A stretch of 64,000 bases of DNA from Clostridium minihomine (GCF_900240385.1 NZ_OEQH01000003.1:484137-548136), one strand, 5' to 3'; positions 1 through 8,780 are shown, numbered from the stretch's first letter. Notes: generated from the sequence alone by a model not told the origin. Program-made: numbers and translations.

Positions 1-364
1 CTTCCATTGTCTTGAGCTGGTTCAAACGGTCAATTCTGCGGCGAATGGTACGGAAGTTTGTCAGCATACCACCCAACCAACGGGCATTCACATAATAAGC
101 GCCCGCACGCTCTGCTTCTTCTTTCACAGAATCCTGAGCCTGCTTTTTGGTGCCAACAAACAGAACCGGTTTGCCCTGTTCGGACAATTCGCGGACAAAG
201 CTGTAAGCTTCTTCCAGCTTTCTTACTGTTTTCTGCAGGTCAATGATATAGATACCGTTACGCTCGGTGAAGATGTACTCTGCCATTTTGGGGTTCCATC
301 TTCTGGTCTGGTGGCCGAAATGAACACCGGCCTCCAAAAGTTGTTTCATAGATACTACTGCCAT
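1..364 (-). CDS. rpsB: 30S ribosomal protein S2 (partial, N-terminal part)
   Basis: Ribosomal protein S2 of the small subunit, needed for translation initiation. The reverse strand encodes about 121 residues starting [20 protein letters not shown], followed by the S2 signature RRWNPKM and the stretch [10 protein letters not shown]. The C-terminal half lies beyond the left edge. The start at 364 is preceded by AAGGAGGAATT, an ideal ribosome binding site. A SigA promoter lies about 105 bases upstream, leaving a leader that could hold the autoregulatory structure usual for S2. Identification is certain. Confidence 0.97.
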   Translation of the reverse strand, partial: MAVVSMKQLLEAGVHFGHQTRRWNPKMAEYIFTERNGIYIIDLQKTVRKLEEAYSFVRELSEQGKPVLFVGTKKQAQDSVKEEAERAGAYYVNARWLGGMLTNFRTIRRRIDRLNQLKTME

Positions 365-418
365 AATGTAATTCCTCCTTGGTTATACCTCCGCTGCACC
401 GATTATTCTGACGGAAAA

Positions 419-430
419 CCCGCATGCGGG
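419..430. other. Perfect 12-bp palindrome in rpsB leader
   Basis: CCCGCATGCGGG lies between the rpsB promoter and the ribosome binding site, so it would be transcribed into the 5' leader. S2 mRNA leaders in many bacteria form structures bound by the S2 protein. Whether this element takes part is inference. Confidence 0.4.
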
Positions 431-469
431 CACCATAGCGTCAAAGTGCAGCGTGTGATTTACTGGTGT

Positions 470-498
470 ATTATAGCATGGGACAATGAATTTGGCAA
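470..498 (-). promoter_or_regulatory. SigA promoter of rpsB
   Basis: On the reverse strand TTGCCA is separated by 17 bases from a perfect TATAAT. The predicted start is near 463, about 100 bases upstream of the rpsB start codon. Confidence 0.8.
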
Positions 499-524
499 GT
501 TTTTTCCTGATTTTTAATCGGATT

Positions 525-815
525 TTATCCAATCCGGAATAATCCTCCGCCAAACTTTTTTTTGGGACGGAACGGAACCGTATAATCCACCAAAACAGTT
601 TCTTCCCCAATAATTTGAATATCGTCCCACTGGATGACGATATCGTCTTCCCGGCCCAAAAGACCAAACCACCGCAGCCTGCCATAAATGACAATGGCAC
701 TGATACGCGCCGCTTTGATATCAATTTCAATATCGCTAACGCTTCCAAGCCTGGTTCCATCTTTCATACTGATAACTTCTTTGTTCCTCATATCAGCCAT
801 TCTGCAATTTATCAT
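525..815 (-). CDS. YlmC/YmxH family PRC-barrel sporulation protein
   Basis: Small PRC-barrel-like protein of 96 residues in the YlmC/YmxH family, conserved in spore-forming Firmicutes; its molecular role is not settled. The core reads NKEVISMKDGTRLGSVSDIEID, then a hydrophobic strand-rich barrel ending GGGLFRIG. The start at 815 is chosen because GGGAGGTG sits seven bases upstream; a longer form from 851 has no such site. It lies downstream of sigG on the same strand, an arrangement common in Clostridia, with a weak terminator-like hairpin between them. Family assignment rests on the conserved NKEVI..DG.RLG pattern. Confidence 0.85.
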   Translation of the reverse strand: MINCRMADMRNKEVISMKDGTRLGSVSDIEIDIKAARISAIVIYGRLRWFGLLGREDDIVIQWDDIQIIGEETVLVDYTVPFRPKKKFGGGLFRIG

Positions 816-861
816 CAGGCACACCTCCCGCCTGATGCTATCTATATTCATCCGGGCCGTC

Positions 862-898
862 CTTTTAAAACCCGTAACTCAGATGAAAACGGGCTTTT
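862..898 (-). terminator. Hairpin between sigG and ylmC-like gene
   Basis: On the reverse strand a short stem (AAAGCCCGT paired with ACGGGTTTT, one mismatch) is followed by Ts. It may end sigG transcripts; the stem is weak. Confidence 0.4.
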
Positions 899-1017
899 CT
901 GAAATTTTTTCAATAAAAGAATGAAAAAAGCACTTTTTTTCTCCTAAAAAATCATTTTTTTCGTTTTTTGAACGATACTATTGGAATGGAAAAAAATCCT
1001 TGGATTTTGGGGTAACG

Positions 1018-1800
1018 TTAAATTTCTTTTTTGATTTTATCCAAGGCCCCTTTTTCCAGCCTTGAAACCTGGGCCTGACTGATGCCGATTTCACCGGCGA
1101 CTTCCATTTGAGTCTTTCCCTGGAAAAAGCGCATGGAAAGAATTCGTTTCTCGCGGTCGCTTAAATCGCTGATGGCTTCTTTGAGCGCAATTTCATCCAG
1201 CCAGTTGCTGTCATCATTTTTGTCGCCCACCTGATCCATCACATAAATGGTATCATTTCCATCAGAAAAAACAGGTTCATAAAGGGAAACCGGCTCCACA
1301 ATCGCTTCGAGTGCAAGGACGACGTCCTCCCTGCGAATCCCCAGAGCATTGGCAATTTCATTGACCGATGGTTCTTTTCCTTGTTCTGCGGTCATTTTTT
1401 CTTTCATCTGCATTGCCTTATATGCGGTATCCCGCATAGAACGGCTCACACGGACACTGTTATTGTCCCGCAGATAGCGGCGGATTTCTCCAATGATCAT
1501 CGGAACGCCGTAAGTGGAAAATCGAACTTCCAGATCCGGGTTAAAATTATCGATGGCCTTCATCAGGCCAATGCAGCCCACCTGGAACAAATCATCCAGA
1601 TTTTCACCCCTGTTTGTAAACCGCTGAATCACGCTCAGCACCAGCTTTAAATTCCCGCTAATCATTTCTTCCCGGGCTTTTTGCTTTTCGCTGGGTGTTC
1701 CATTCTTGATTTTTTGCAGAAGCACCTGTTTTTCCGCCTCTGTCAAAACCTTCAGTTTGGCTGTGTTTACTCCGCAGATTTCTACTTTATTGTACTGCAT
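1018..1800 (-). CDS. sigG: RNA polymerase sporulation sigma factor SigG
   Basis: Late forespore sigma factor, about 260 residues, a usual length. The N-terminus MQYNKVEICGVNTAKLKVL matches the SigG-specific leader. Region 2 (NLKLVLSVIQRF..DDLFQVGCIGLMKAIDNF) and the core-binding and -10 helices (FSTYGVPMIIGEIRRYLRDN) are clear, and region 4 ends with GISQAQVSRLEKGALDKIKKEI. The start at 1800 is preferred over an in-frame ATG at 1836: GGGGGAG is directly upstream of 1800, and a SigF-like promoter overlaps 1836. SigG is normally switched on by SigF in the forespore and then by itself. Identification is secure. Confidence 0.95.
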   Translation of the reverse strand: MQYNKVEICGVNTAKLKVLTEAEKQVLLQKIKNGTPSEKQKAREEMISGNLKLVLSVIQRFTNRGENLDDLFQVGCIGLMKAIDNFNPDLEVRFSTYGVPMIIGEIRRYLRDNNSVRVSRSMRDTAYKAMQMKEKMTAEQGKEPSVNEIANALGIRREDVVLALEAIVEPVSLYEPVFSDGNDTIYVMDQVGDKNDDSNWLDEIALKEAISDLSDREKRILSMRFFQGKTQMEVAGEIGISQAQVSRLEKGALDKIKKEI

Positions 1801-1833
1801 GACTCCCCCGCCTTCCGCTTTAAAACTTACATT

Positions 1834-1863
1834 CATTATTGCCGGATTCTGAAAGCTTCATGC
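1834..1863 (-). promoter_or_regulatory. Candidate SigF/SigG-type promoter of sigG
   Basis: On the reverse strand GCATG, 15 bases, then GGCAATAATG fits the forespore consensus GYWTA-N15/16-GGNRANANT with one mismatch. The transcript would start about 35 bases before the sigG start at 1800. The match is by eye only. The rest of the 1801-2104 gap holds the suf promoter. Confidence 0.5.
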
Positions 1864-1995
1864 GCAGTTATGCCGTGGAATCAAAAATTGAGGAAAATCT
1901 TACCCGAATCGTGTGGAATCTGCGAAATTACGAATAAAAAGCATAATTATCAAAAAAAACTATGTCGTGTTGCAGAAATTAATTTGTTTTTTCTC

Positions 1996-2023
1996 TTGCA
2001 TCCTGTAAAAAAAAGGGTATAAT
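1996..2023 (+). promoter_or_regulatory. SigA promoter of the suf operon
   Basis: TTGCAT, 16 bases, TATAAT. The predicted start near 2030 leaves a leader of about 75 bases before sufC that contains the GTATAC repeat operator candidate. Confidence 0.8.
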
Positions 2024-2041
2024 TTATTATATGCAATTTAA

Positions 2042-2060
2042 GTATACAATTTTAGTATAC
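2042..2060. promoter_or_regulatory. Operator candidate, GTATAC-N7-GTATAC
   Basis: Two copies of the self-complementary hexamer GTATAC separated by AATTTTA form a 19-bp dyad just downstream of the suf promoter start. The position suits a repressor. Fe-S assembly operons are often controlled by Rrf2-family regulators (IscR, SufR), but no such gene is in this window, so the binding protein is unknown. Confidence 0.5.
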
Positions 2061-2104
2061 ATTCCATTTTAACAAACTAAACATCATGAATGAGGTGAAC
2101 TTTA

Positions 2105-2860
2105 ATGTCCCATGAATTACTCAAAATTGAAAACCTGCAGGTGGGTGTTGAAGATAAGGTGATTTTAAAGCAGTTGGATCTTGTGATCCGCAGCGGCGAA
2201 ACCCATGTGCTGATGGGCCCGAACGGCGCCGGCAAATCCACTTTAGGCTATGCCATTATGGGTCATCCCCAATATAATGTCTGTCAGGGGAAAATCTTCT
2301 TTGAAGGCGAAGATATTACAGAGGAGTCCACAGATGTGCGCGCCAAAAAGGGAATTTTTCTGTCTTTCCAGAATCCTGAAGAAGTGCCGGGCATTGCGCT
2401 GGGCAACTTTTTGCGGGTTTCCAGAGAAGCTGTCACCGGCGAACCCCCTCGCATTCTGGCATTTCAGAAAGAAATGAAAAGCACCATGTCTGCCCTTGAA
2501 ATTAATCCGGATTATGCGGCCCGTTATCTAAACGTAGGCTTTTCCGGCGGTGAAAAGAAAAAGTCTGAAATTCTGCAAATGCTGATGCTCAACCCCAAGC
2601 TTGCTATTCTGGACGAAACAGACTCCGGCTTGGACGTGGACGCGGTGAAGGTTGTTTCCAAGGGAATTCGCCAATACCGCAGTGAAAACAATGCACTTTT
2701 GATCATTACACATAACGCAAAAATTCTGGAAGGGCTGCCCGTTGATTATGTGCATGTGCTGGCAAACGGAACCATCGCACATACCGGTGACAGCAGTCTG
2801 ATTCAAACCATTAATGAAAAGGGCTTCCAGTTTCTTGAAGCAGGAGGTGTCCGCAATTGA
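2105..2860 (+). CDS. sufC: Fe-S cluster assembly ATPase SufC
   Basis: ABC-type ATPase of the cytoplasmic SufBCD scaffold that builds Fe-S clusters. It has 251 residues, the normal size. Walker A GPNGAGKST is at residues 38-46, the signature is GFSGGEKKK, and Walker B is LAILDETDSGLDVDAVK, the Suf-type variant. TGAGGTGAA upstream of 2105 is a good ribosome binding site. It is first in the operon sufC-sufB-sufD-sufS-sufU, and its stop overlaps the sufB start by four bases, suggesting translational coupling. Certain. Confidence 0.97.
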   Translation: MSHELLKIENLQVGVEDKVILKQLDLVIRSGETHVLMGPNGAGKSTLGYAIMGHPQYNVCQGKIFFEGEDITEESTDVRAKKGIFLSFQNPEEVPGIALGNFLRVSREAVTGEPPRILAFQKEMKSTMSALEINPDYAARYLNVGFSGGEKKKSEILQMLMLNPKLAILDETDSGLDVDAVKVVSKGIRQYRSENNALLIITHNAKILEGLPVDYVHVLANGTIAHTGDSSLIQTINEKGFQFLEAGGVRN

Positions 2861-4275
2861 GAGCCTTTGAAGAAGAAAAAACAAGGGTTGACGATATAGA
2901 CCGAAGCATCTATGACATTAAAGATAAGGTGGATGCCGGTTTTTCTGTGGAATCCGGACTAACGCCCGAAATTGTCGATCAGATTTCTGTAGAAAAAAAC
3001 GATCCGGAATGGATGCGCGAGTTCCGTCAAAAGGCGCTGAAAACCTATAATGAAATGCCTTTGCCCAGCTGGGGTCCCGCTTTGGACGGACTGGACATAG
3101 ACAATATCGTGACTTATATCAGACCTAAAACGGGAATGAGTTCTAAATGGGACGAAGTTCCGGAAGACATTAAAAACACCTTTGAACGGTTGGGAATCCC
3201 ACAGGCAGAACGGCTTTCTTTGGCCGGTGTGGGCGCTCAATATGATTCCGAAGTCGTTTACCACAACGTTCGTTCCGAAGTGGAAGCGCAGGGTGTGGTT
3301 TATACCGATATGGAAAGTGCCCTGAACGGGGAATATGCCGATTTAGTTCGTGAGCATTTTATGAAGCTCGTCCCCCCCAGCGACCATAAATTTGCTGCAC
3401 TGCACGGCGCTGTTTGGTCGGGCGGTTCCTTTGTTTATGTGCCGGAAGGCGTAAACCTGACCATTCCTTTGCAGTCTTACTTTCGTTTGAATGCACCGGG
3501 AGCCGGTCAGTTCGAGCATACTTTGATCATCGTGGAAAAGAACGCATATCTGCATTTTATTGAGGGTTGTTCTGCCCCCAAATACAGCGTTGCCAACCTG
3601 CACGCCGGATGTGTGGAGCTGTTTATCGGCGAAAATGCCCGCCTGCGGTATTCTACCATTGAAAACTGGTCAAAAAATATGTATAACCTGAACACCAAGC
3701 GTGCTTTGGTCGAAAAAGGCGGCGCAATTGAATGGGTATCGGGTTCCTTTGGCTCCAACACGTCCTGCCTTTACCCCATGAGTGTTTTGAAAGGCGAAGG
3801 CGCACGCACCGAATTTACCGGAATTACTTTTGCGGGCAAGGGTCAAACTTTAGATAACGGATCGAAAGTGGTTCACGCTGCACCCAACACCAGCTCCTGG
3901 ATCAGCACCAAGTCGATTTCAAAGGACGGCGGCAAATGTATTTACCGCAGCAGTGTGGTGGTAACCCCCAATGCGGCACACAGCAAATCCTCTGTTTCCT
4001 GCGAATCTTTGATGCTGGATTCCGAGTCCCGGTCCGATACCATCCCTGTGATGGATATTCAAAATGATGAAGCGGACATCGGGCATGAAGCAAAAATCGG
4101 CCGAATCAGCGACACCGCTATTTTCTATCTGATGAGCCGCGGCCTGAGCGAAGACGATGCCCGTTCCATTATCGTGAGCGGCTTCGCAGAGCCCATCGCA
4201 AAGGAACTGCCGATGGAATATGCCGTAGAAATGAACAACCTGATTAAGCTCGAAATGAGCGGCAGCATCGGATGA
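2857..4275 (+). CDS. sufB: Fe-S cluster assembly scaffold SufB
   Basis: Core scaffold subunit of SufBCD, 472 residues. It begins with TTG at 2857 inside the sufC stop, with AGGAGGTG eight bases upstream. Family landmarks are the GGSFVYVPEGV segment, HFIEGCSAP, the beta-helix core, SVSCESLMLDSESRSDTIPVMDIQNDEADIGHEAKIGRISD, and the C-terminal FYLMSRGLSEDDARSIIVSGF. Cys and Glu residues of the beta-helix are thought to carry the nascent cluster. Translational coupling to sufC fits the equal dosage the complex needs. Certain. Confidence 0.97.
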   Translation: MRAFEEEKTRVDDIDRSIYDIKDKVDAGFSVESGLTPEIVDQISVEKNDPEWMREFRQKALKTYNEMPLPSWGPALDGLDIDNIVTYIRPKTGMSSKWDEVPEDIKNTFERLGIPQAERLSLAGVGAQYDSEVVYHNVRSEVEAQGVVYTDMESALNGEYADLVREHFMKLVPPSDHKFAALHGAVWSGGSFVYVPEGVNLTIPLQSYFRLNAPGAGQFEHTLIIVEKNAYLHFIEGCSAPKYSVANLHAGCVELFIGENARLRYSTIENWSKNMYNLNTKRALVEKGGAIEWVSGSFGSNTSCLYPMSVLKGEGARTEFTGITFAGKGQTLDNGSKVVHAAPNTSSWISTKSISKDGGKCIYRSSVVVTPNAAHSKSSVSCESLMLDSESRSDTIPVMDIQNDEADIGHEAKIGRISDTAIFYLMSRGLSEDDARSIIVSGFAEPIAKELPMEYAVEMNNLIKLEMSGSIG

Positions 4276-4288
4276 AAGGAGCATTGGA

Positions 4289-5371
4289 ATGAACATTACC
4301 TTGAATCAAATAAACACGCTGCCGGTCAGAACCTGGAAATGGCTTGGAGTGAACGGCACAGCAGTAGAAGAACCGATTCCAGCAGAGTTTTTGCCGTGGG
4401 AATCAAAACCGCTTTCTTTGCCCAATGGTGTGAAACAAGAGAACGGCGCTTTTGACGGCGCAGATGAAATTGAAACCGGTATGGGCCAAGAGGCCGAAAA
4501 CTTTGTAAAAGAAAACCGCAACGCCGGAATTCACCTGACGGTGGAAACCGGAATAAAAACACAGGAACCTTTGTTACTGGATTATCTTTTAAAGGAATCC
4601 TGTCCGACTTTAGCGGATTACAATACGATTTATGCAAAAGAAAATAGCCAAATCACTGTGGTGATGCACTATCATTCACAGGGAGATGCGCCGGTTTTTC
4701 ACGGCAGCCTGACTAAGATTTTTGCAGAAAAGGGTGCATCGGTACGTCTGGTGCAGGTACAGCTTTTGGACGACACCGCATTCCATTTTGATGATGTGGG
4801 CGTAATCATAAAAGAAAACGCTCATGTGGAAGTAATTCATATTGAACTGGGTGCACGCAAGCTGTTTTCCGGCTGCAAGGCCATTTTGGCAGAGCGCCGA
4901 AGTCGCTTTGAATCTGAAACGATCTATTTGGGAGATAAGTCCCGTATCATCGATATGAATTATGTGGCACAGCATATTGGCAGAGAAACAGAAAGCGAAA
5001 TTCACGCCAACGGTGCTTTGCTGGATGAAAGCCAAAAAATCTATCGGGGCACCATCGATTTTGTTCGAGGCGCCGCTTATTCTGTGGGTCACGAAGGCGA
5101 ATACACTCTGCTGTTCAGCCCCCGTGTACGCAACCGCACCGCACCGCTGATTCTTTGCGGTGAAGAGAATGTGGAAGGGCAGCATGCCGCCAGCATTGGA
5201 AAAATCGATCAAACCAAACTGTTTTATTTGATGTCCCGCGGTTTGTCTGAAGCACAGGCAAAACAGATTGTAATTGAAGCGCAATTCACCCCCGCAATTG
5301 AAAAAATCTCTGTGGAATCACTGCAGGATTCCGTGCGTCATTGGCTGAAGGAAAGGATGGGAATGGAATGA
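4289..5371 (+). CDS. sufD: Fe-S cluster assembly protein SufD
   Basis: Partner of SufB in SufBCD, 360 residues. The SufB/SufD-type C-terminus is visible: HVEVIHIELG, then EENVEGQHAASIGKIDQTKLFYLMSRGLSEAQAKQIVIEAQF. The N-terminal third is divergent, which is normal for SufD. AAAGGAG lies upstream of 4289. The stop overlaps the sufS start in ATGA. The protein is shorter than sufD of E. coli (423 residues), which is common in Clostridia. Confidence 0.93.
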   Translation: MNITLNQINTLPVRTWKWLGVNGTAVEEPIPAEFLPWESKPLSLPNGVKQENGAFDGADEIETGMGQEAENFVKENRNAGIHLTVETGIKTQEPLLLDYLLKESCPTLADYNTIYAKENSQITVVMHYHSQGDAPVFHGSLTKIFAEKGASVRLVQVQLLDDTAFHFDDVGVIIKENAHVEVIHIELGARKLFSGCKAILAERRSRFESETIYLGDKSRIIDMNYVAQHIGRETESEIHANGALLDESQKIYRGTIDFVRGAAYSVGHEGEYTLLFSPRVRNRTAPLILCGEENVEGQHAASIGKIDQTKLFYLMSRGLSEAQAKQIVIEAQFTPAIEKISVESLQDSVRHWLKERMGME

Positions 5372-6594
5372 ACCAAATTCAAAAAGAATTTCCCATTTTA
5401 CAGCAAAAAGTCAACGGAAACCCGATTGCTTATTTGGATAATGCCGCAACCTCTCAAAAACCGGTCAGTGTACTGAAAGCACTGGAGGAGTTCTACACCA
5501 CCTCGAACGCCAATCCCCATCGGGGCGTTTACGATTTGGCCATGCGTGCCACTCAGGCATTTGAGGCTTCCCGCAAGGTGGTGGCGGACTTTATCGGGGT
5601 AAAAGACGAAGCGGAAGTAATTTTTACCCGAAACGCCACCGAAGCATTAAATCTAATTGCTTACAGCTATGGAATGAACTTTTTATCTGCTGAAGACGGC
5701 ATTACCATTTCAGTTGCAGAGCATCACAGCAACCTGGTGCCCTGGCAGCAGGTTGCCAAGGTGACCGGTGCTTCTTTGGATTATTTATATCTGACTGACG
5801 GAGCGCAAATTTCTGACGAAGAAATTGCCGCAAAAATTACGGAAAAAACCAAATTAGTTTCCGTTGTCCATATTTCGAATGTTTTGGGCGTGGTGTTCCC
5901 TCTGGAAAAAATCGTGAAGCGTGCCCGGGAAGTCGGCGCTGTGGTAGTGCTGGACTGCGCCCAGAGTATTCCTCATATTCCGGTGGATGTGCAAAAACTG
6001 GATGTGGATTTTGCCGCATTTTCCGGCCACAAAATGTACGCACCCTTGGGCATCGGCGTTTTATGGGGCCGCAGAAGCCTTCTGGAAAAAATGCCGCCCT
6101 TTTTGTCCGGCGGCGATATGATCGATTCGGTGGAAGAACAGGTGACCTCCTATGCCCCTATTCCCCAGAAATTTGAGGCTGGAACTCAAAACGCCGGCGG
6201 CGCGGTGGCTTTGGCCGCTGCAATTCGTTTCATGCAGAAAATCGGCTGGGAAGAAATCACCCGCATCGAACATGATTTGATGGCATATGCTTTGGATGGA
6301 TTGCGTCAACTGCCTTATGTAACCGTGCTGGGCGGCAGCATTCCCGCCGAAGAGCGGTATGGCGTGATTTCCTTTAACGTGCAGGACGCACATCCTCATG
6401 ACGTGGCAAGCATTCTGGACGCAGACGGTGTTTGCATCCGCGCAGGCCATCACTGCGCGCAGCCTTTATTGCATCACCTGAACCTGTATGCCGCCAACCG
6501 CATCAGCTTTGCGGTTTATAATACACGGGAGGATATCGACGCATTCCTGAATAGTCTGAAAAAAGTAAGAGGAGTCCTTGGATATGGATCTTAA
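5368..6594 (+). CDS. sufS: Cysteine desulfurase SufS
   Basis: PLP enzyme that takes sulfur from cysteine as an enzyme-bound persulfide and passes it to SufU. It has 408 residues. The PLP lysine is K222 in FSGHKMYAPLG and the catalytic cysteine is C363 in RAGHHCAQPLL; both surroundings are typical of SufS (class II) desulfurases. The start at 5368 overlaps the sufD stop (ATGA); an in-frame codon at 5341 lies deep in sufD and is unlikely. Certain. Confidence 0.96.
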   Translation: MNQIQKEFPILQQKVNGNPIAYLDNAATSQKPVSVLKALEEFYTTSNANPHRGVYDLAMRATQAFEASRKVVADFIGVKDEAEVIFTRNATEALNLIAYSYGMNFLSAEDGITISVAEHHSNLVPWQQVAKVTGASLDYLYLTDGAQISDEEIAAKITEKTKLVSVVHISNVLGVVFPLEKIVKRAREVGAVVVLDCAQSIPHIPVDVQKLDVDFAAFSGHKMYAPLGIGVLWGRRSLLEKMPPFLSGGDMIDSVEEQVTSYAPIPQKFEAGTQNAGGAVALAAAIRFMQKIGWEEITRIEHDLMAYALDGLRQLPYVTVLGGSIPAEERYGVISFNVQDAHPHDVASILDADGVCIRAGHHCAQPLLHHLNLYAANRISFAVYNTREDIDAFLNSLKKVRGVLGYGS

Positions 6595-7057
6595 CCAGAT
6601 TTACACGGAAATCATTACGGAAAACAGCCGCTCCACCCGGAATAAAAGACAGCTGGAAAACCCCACCGCAATTATCAAAGGGGTAAACCCCAGCTGCGGC
6701 GATGAGATTTCTCTTCAAATCCGGGAAAAAGACGGCATCATTGAGGATGCGTCCTTTACCGGGGTCGGCTGTGCCATTTCTCAGGCATCTGCCTCGATTA
6801 TGATCGACCTGATTAAAGGAAAAAAGGCAGAAGAAGCTCTTCGTCTGGGCGAAATCTTCTTTTCTATGATTAAGGACGGTCTGAATGACGAAACCGTTTT
6901 GGAAGAATTAGAAGATGCTGTGGCTTTTCAGAATATTTCGAAGCTTCCTGCACGGGTAAAGTGCGCTGTTCTGGCTTGGCACACCCTGAAAGACGCAGTT
7001 TCATCGGAAGAAAACTGTCCAGAGGAAGCTGTTTCTGGGCACACAGCAAAAGCATAA
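6584..7057 (+). CDS. sufU: Fe-S assembly sulfurtransferase SufU
   Basis: Zinc-dependent sulfur acceptor working with SufS in Gram-positive bacteria, 157 residues. The zinc ligands are visible as C38 and D40 (NPSCGDE), C63 (GVGCAISQAS) and C127 (RVKCAVLAWHTL). The insertion between the second and third cysteines separates SufU from IscU scaffolds. ATG at 6584 is chosen because AGAGGAG lies nine bases upstream; a TTG two codons earlier is too close to it. The gene overlaps the end of sufS by 11 bases and is last in the operon. Confidence 0.94.
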   Translation: MDLNQIYTEIITENSRSTRNKRQLENPTAIIKGVNPSCGDEISLQIREKDGIIEDASFTGVGCAISQASASIMIDLIKGKKAEEALRLGEIFFSMIKDGLNDETVLEELEDAVAFQNISKLPARVKCAVLAWHTLKDAVSSEENCPEEAVSGHTAKA

Positions 7058-7120
7058 TATCATCTTTTTAAAATAGTTTTCTGCAATAAAATTCGGCACA
7101 GGGCGCACTGACCCATGCCC

Positions 7121-7170
7121 AAACGAAAGAAACCGGCTTTTCCTGATAGGAAGGCCGGTTTCTTTCGTTT
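7121..7170. terminator. Bidirectional terminator after sufU
   Basis: A long near-perfect hairpin (AAACGAAAGAAACCGGC paired with GCCGGTTTCTTTCGTTT) is followed by T-rich sequence on the + strand. It ends the suf operon and also abuts the stop of the converging membrane protein gene. Confidence 0.9.
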
Positions 7171-7700
7171 TATTTTATTTTACGAGCAAGCCCACGGCGA
7201 TAATCCTGAATTTCTTTGGCAATTTGAGATTTTCCGAAATCCAGCTGAGCCAATCTGCGAAAAAACGGTACAACAGGATAAGACAGCCTGATAAAATAAT
7301 AATTAAAATACTCAATAATCGCAAAAACGTACATTCCAATACCAAAAATCAGCCAGCCGGATTGGGGCTCCTGCCACTGCAGCCCCAATATCACAAGATA
7401 AATCAACAGCAGAAAAATATCCAACCATCGAAAGCAAGAAAAAATACGAGCCGTTTTTTCACCCCTATTCTTTTTCTCTTTCACCCGCTCCAAACAGATT
7501 TTCCAGTAAGCCGCTCCCTGTAATAAAATTATGCTGCAAAGTAAAATCGGATAAAATGCAATCAGAGAAAACCGTTCTTGGAATTGCCAAATCCAGAAAA
7601 AATAAAGAGCGATAAAAGCAACGGCATTATAGGCTTCTAACACGGCCAACTGCTTTAATTCTTTTTTCAGTTTCTGCTTTCTGTTTTGTTTCAAAGCCAC
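7170..7700 (-). CDS. Hypothetical multi-pass membrane protein
   Basis: Unrecognised protein of 176 residues. A basic N-terminus (KQNRKQKLKKELKQL) is followed by four hydrophobic segments: AFIALYFFWIW, AFYPILLCSIILLQ, WLDIFLLLIYLVILGL and WLIFGIGMYVFAIIEYFNYYFI, then a basic tail. Start: GTG at 7700 with AGGAAGG five bases upstream is preferred to a GTG at 7760 that lacks a clear site. It lies downstream of the ATPase gene at 7799 on the same strand with a gap of about 100 bases, so the two could be co-transcribed. No function is offered. Confidence 0.65.
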   Translation of the reverse strand: MALKQNRKQKLKKELKQLAVLEAYNAVAFIALYFFWIWQFQERFSLIAFYPILLCSIILLQGAAYWKICLERVKEKKNRGEKTARIFSCFRWLDIFLLLIYLVILGLQWQEPQSGWLIFGIGMYVFAIIEYFNYYFIRLSYPVVPFFRRLAQLDFGKSQIAKEIQDYRRGLARKIK

Positions 7701-7798
7701 ACTATATCCTTCCTCATTCGTTCCTTTTCTTAATGTTTTTCGAATGATTTGCCGCTCCACCCGTTTTTATGACCATTGCTTGCCGAGGAGAAAAAACC

Positions 7799-8545
7799 TC
7801 ATTCACCCTCCAGCAAATATTGCAGCATTTTTTCCGGATGATTTAAAAATTCCCGGGTTAAAACATAATGCTCTGTTTCCTGATATGGGGTTTTCTGAAT
7901 TCCATTCTGTGATAATACATAAATACATGCGCCCGGGTATGAAAGCAAAATGGGTGAATGGGTTGCGATAATAAACTGAGAATCCTGATTCACCAACTGA
8001 TGAATACAAGTTAAAAGCGACATTTGGCGGGACGGCGACAACGCAGCCTCCGGTTCATCCAAAATATACAGCCCATTCCCCCCAAACCGATTCGTAATTA
8101 GCGACAGAAAGCTTTCTCCATGGGATTGATTGTGCAGGGATTTGCCGCCATAACTCTTTACAAGAGGAACCATCGAAAGATGATTTAAGCGATCCACCTC
8201 GGTTGCCACATTGTAAAAACTTTCAGCCCGCAGAAAAAAACCATCCCGTGGCCGCCGATATCCCTTCACCAGATGCAGGTATTGATTTAGTTCCGAATGG
8301 GTTTCTTTGGATGCAAACGAAAAATTTTTCGTGCCTCCCTCCGGATTAAAACCATAGGCCACCGCCACAGCTTCCAGCAATGTGGATTTTCCTGTTCCGT
8401 TTTCCCCCACCAAAAAAGTGACATCCGCCTCCAGCGGAAGGCCACGATTTCTCCAGAGAGATTGAACAGCAGGCAGATCCTTCCAGTAATAGGGTTCCTT
8501 TGGCAGAGTATCCATTTCAATTCGTTTGATATACCGTGTTTCCAA
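7799..8545 (-). CDS. AAA family ATPase (COG3910-like, SMC/OLD-type)
   Basis: Predicted stand-alone ABC/SMC-class ATPase of 248 residues. Walker A is FLVGENGTGKST, an SxSHGES-type signature reads NQSHGESFLSLI, Walker B is LYILDEPEAALSPSRQ and the switch histidine is in FIIATHSPILLSYP. The family is widespread and uncharacterised; related ATPases act in DNA repair or in phage defence with a nuclease partner, but no nuclease domain is seen here. Start TTG at 8545 has GGGGAGGAG upstream. A SigA promoter precedes it. Confidence 0.85.
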   Translation of the reverse strand: METRYIKRIEMDTLPKEPYYWKDLPAVQSLWRNRGLPLEADVTFLVGENGTGKSTLLEAVAVAYGFNPEGGTKNFSFASKETHSELNQYLHLVKGYRRPRDGFFLRAESFYNVATEVDRLNHLSMVPLVKSYGGKSLHNQSHGESFLSLITNRFGGNGLYILDEPEAALSPSRQMSLLTCIHQLVNQDSQFIIATHSPILLSYPGACIYVLSQNGIQKTPYQETEHYVLTREFLNHPEKMLQYLLEGE

Positions 8546-8584
8546 ATACTCTCCTCCCCTTTTATGACATGTCTGATTCTTATT

Positions 8585-8613
8585 ATTGTATCACCAGAAC
8601 ACTGGGTGGGCAA
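8585..8613 (-). promoter_or_regulatory. SigA promoter of the AAA ATPase gene
   Basis: On the reverse strand TTGCCC, 17 bases, TACAAT; predicted start about 30 bases before the TTG start codon at 8545. Confidence 0.65.
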
Positions 8614-8641
8614 GTTGCCAGTAAGCCCCGATGAATAAATT

Positions 8642-8696
8642 AAAAAAATAAAAACAGAAACCTGCTGAGAAAGTGACTCTCTTTCTCATCAGGTTT
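8642..8696 (-). terminator. Terminator of the AIM24 gene
   Basis: Reverse-strand hairpin (AAACCTGATGAGAAAG paired with CTTTCTCAGCAGGTTT, one mismatch) followed by a T-rich tail. Confidence 0.8.
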
Positions 8697-8780
8697 TCAG
8701 GCTCATAGTTTAAAGGAAATACCCATGTCATACAAATTGCAACATCAGGTTACCCAATCTATCATACTTCATTTCGTAAC

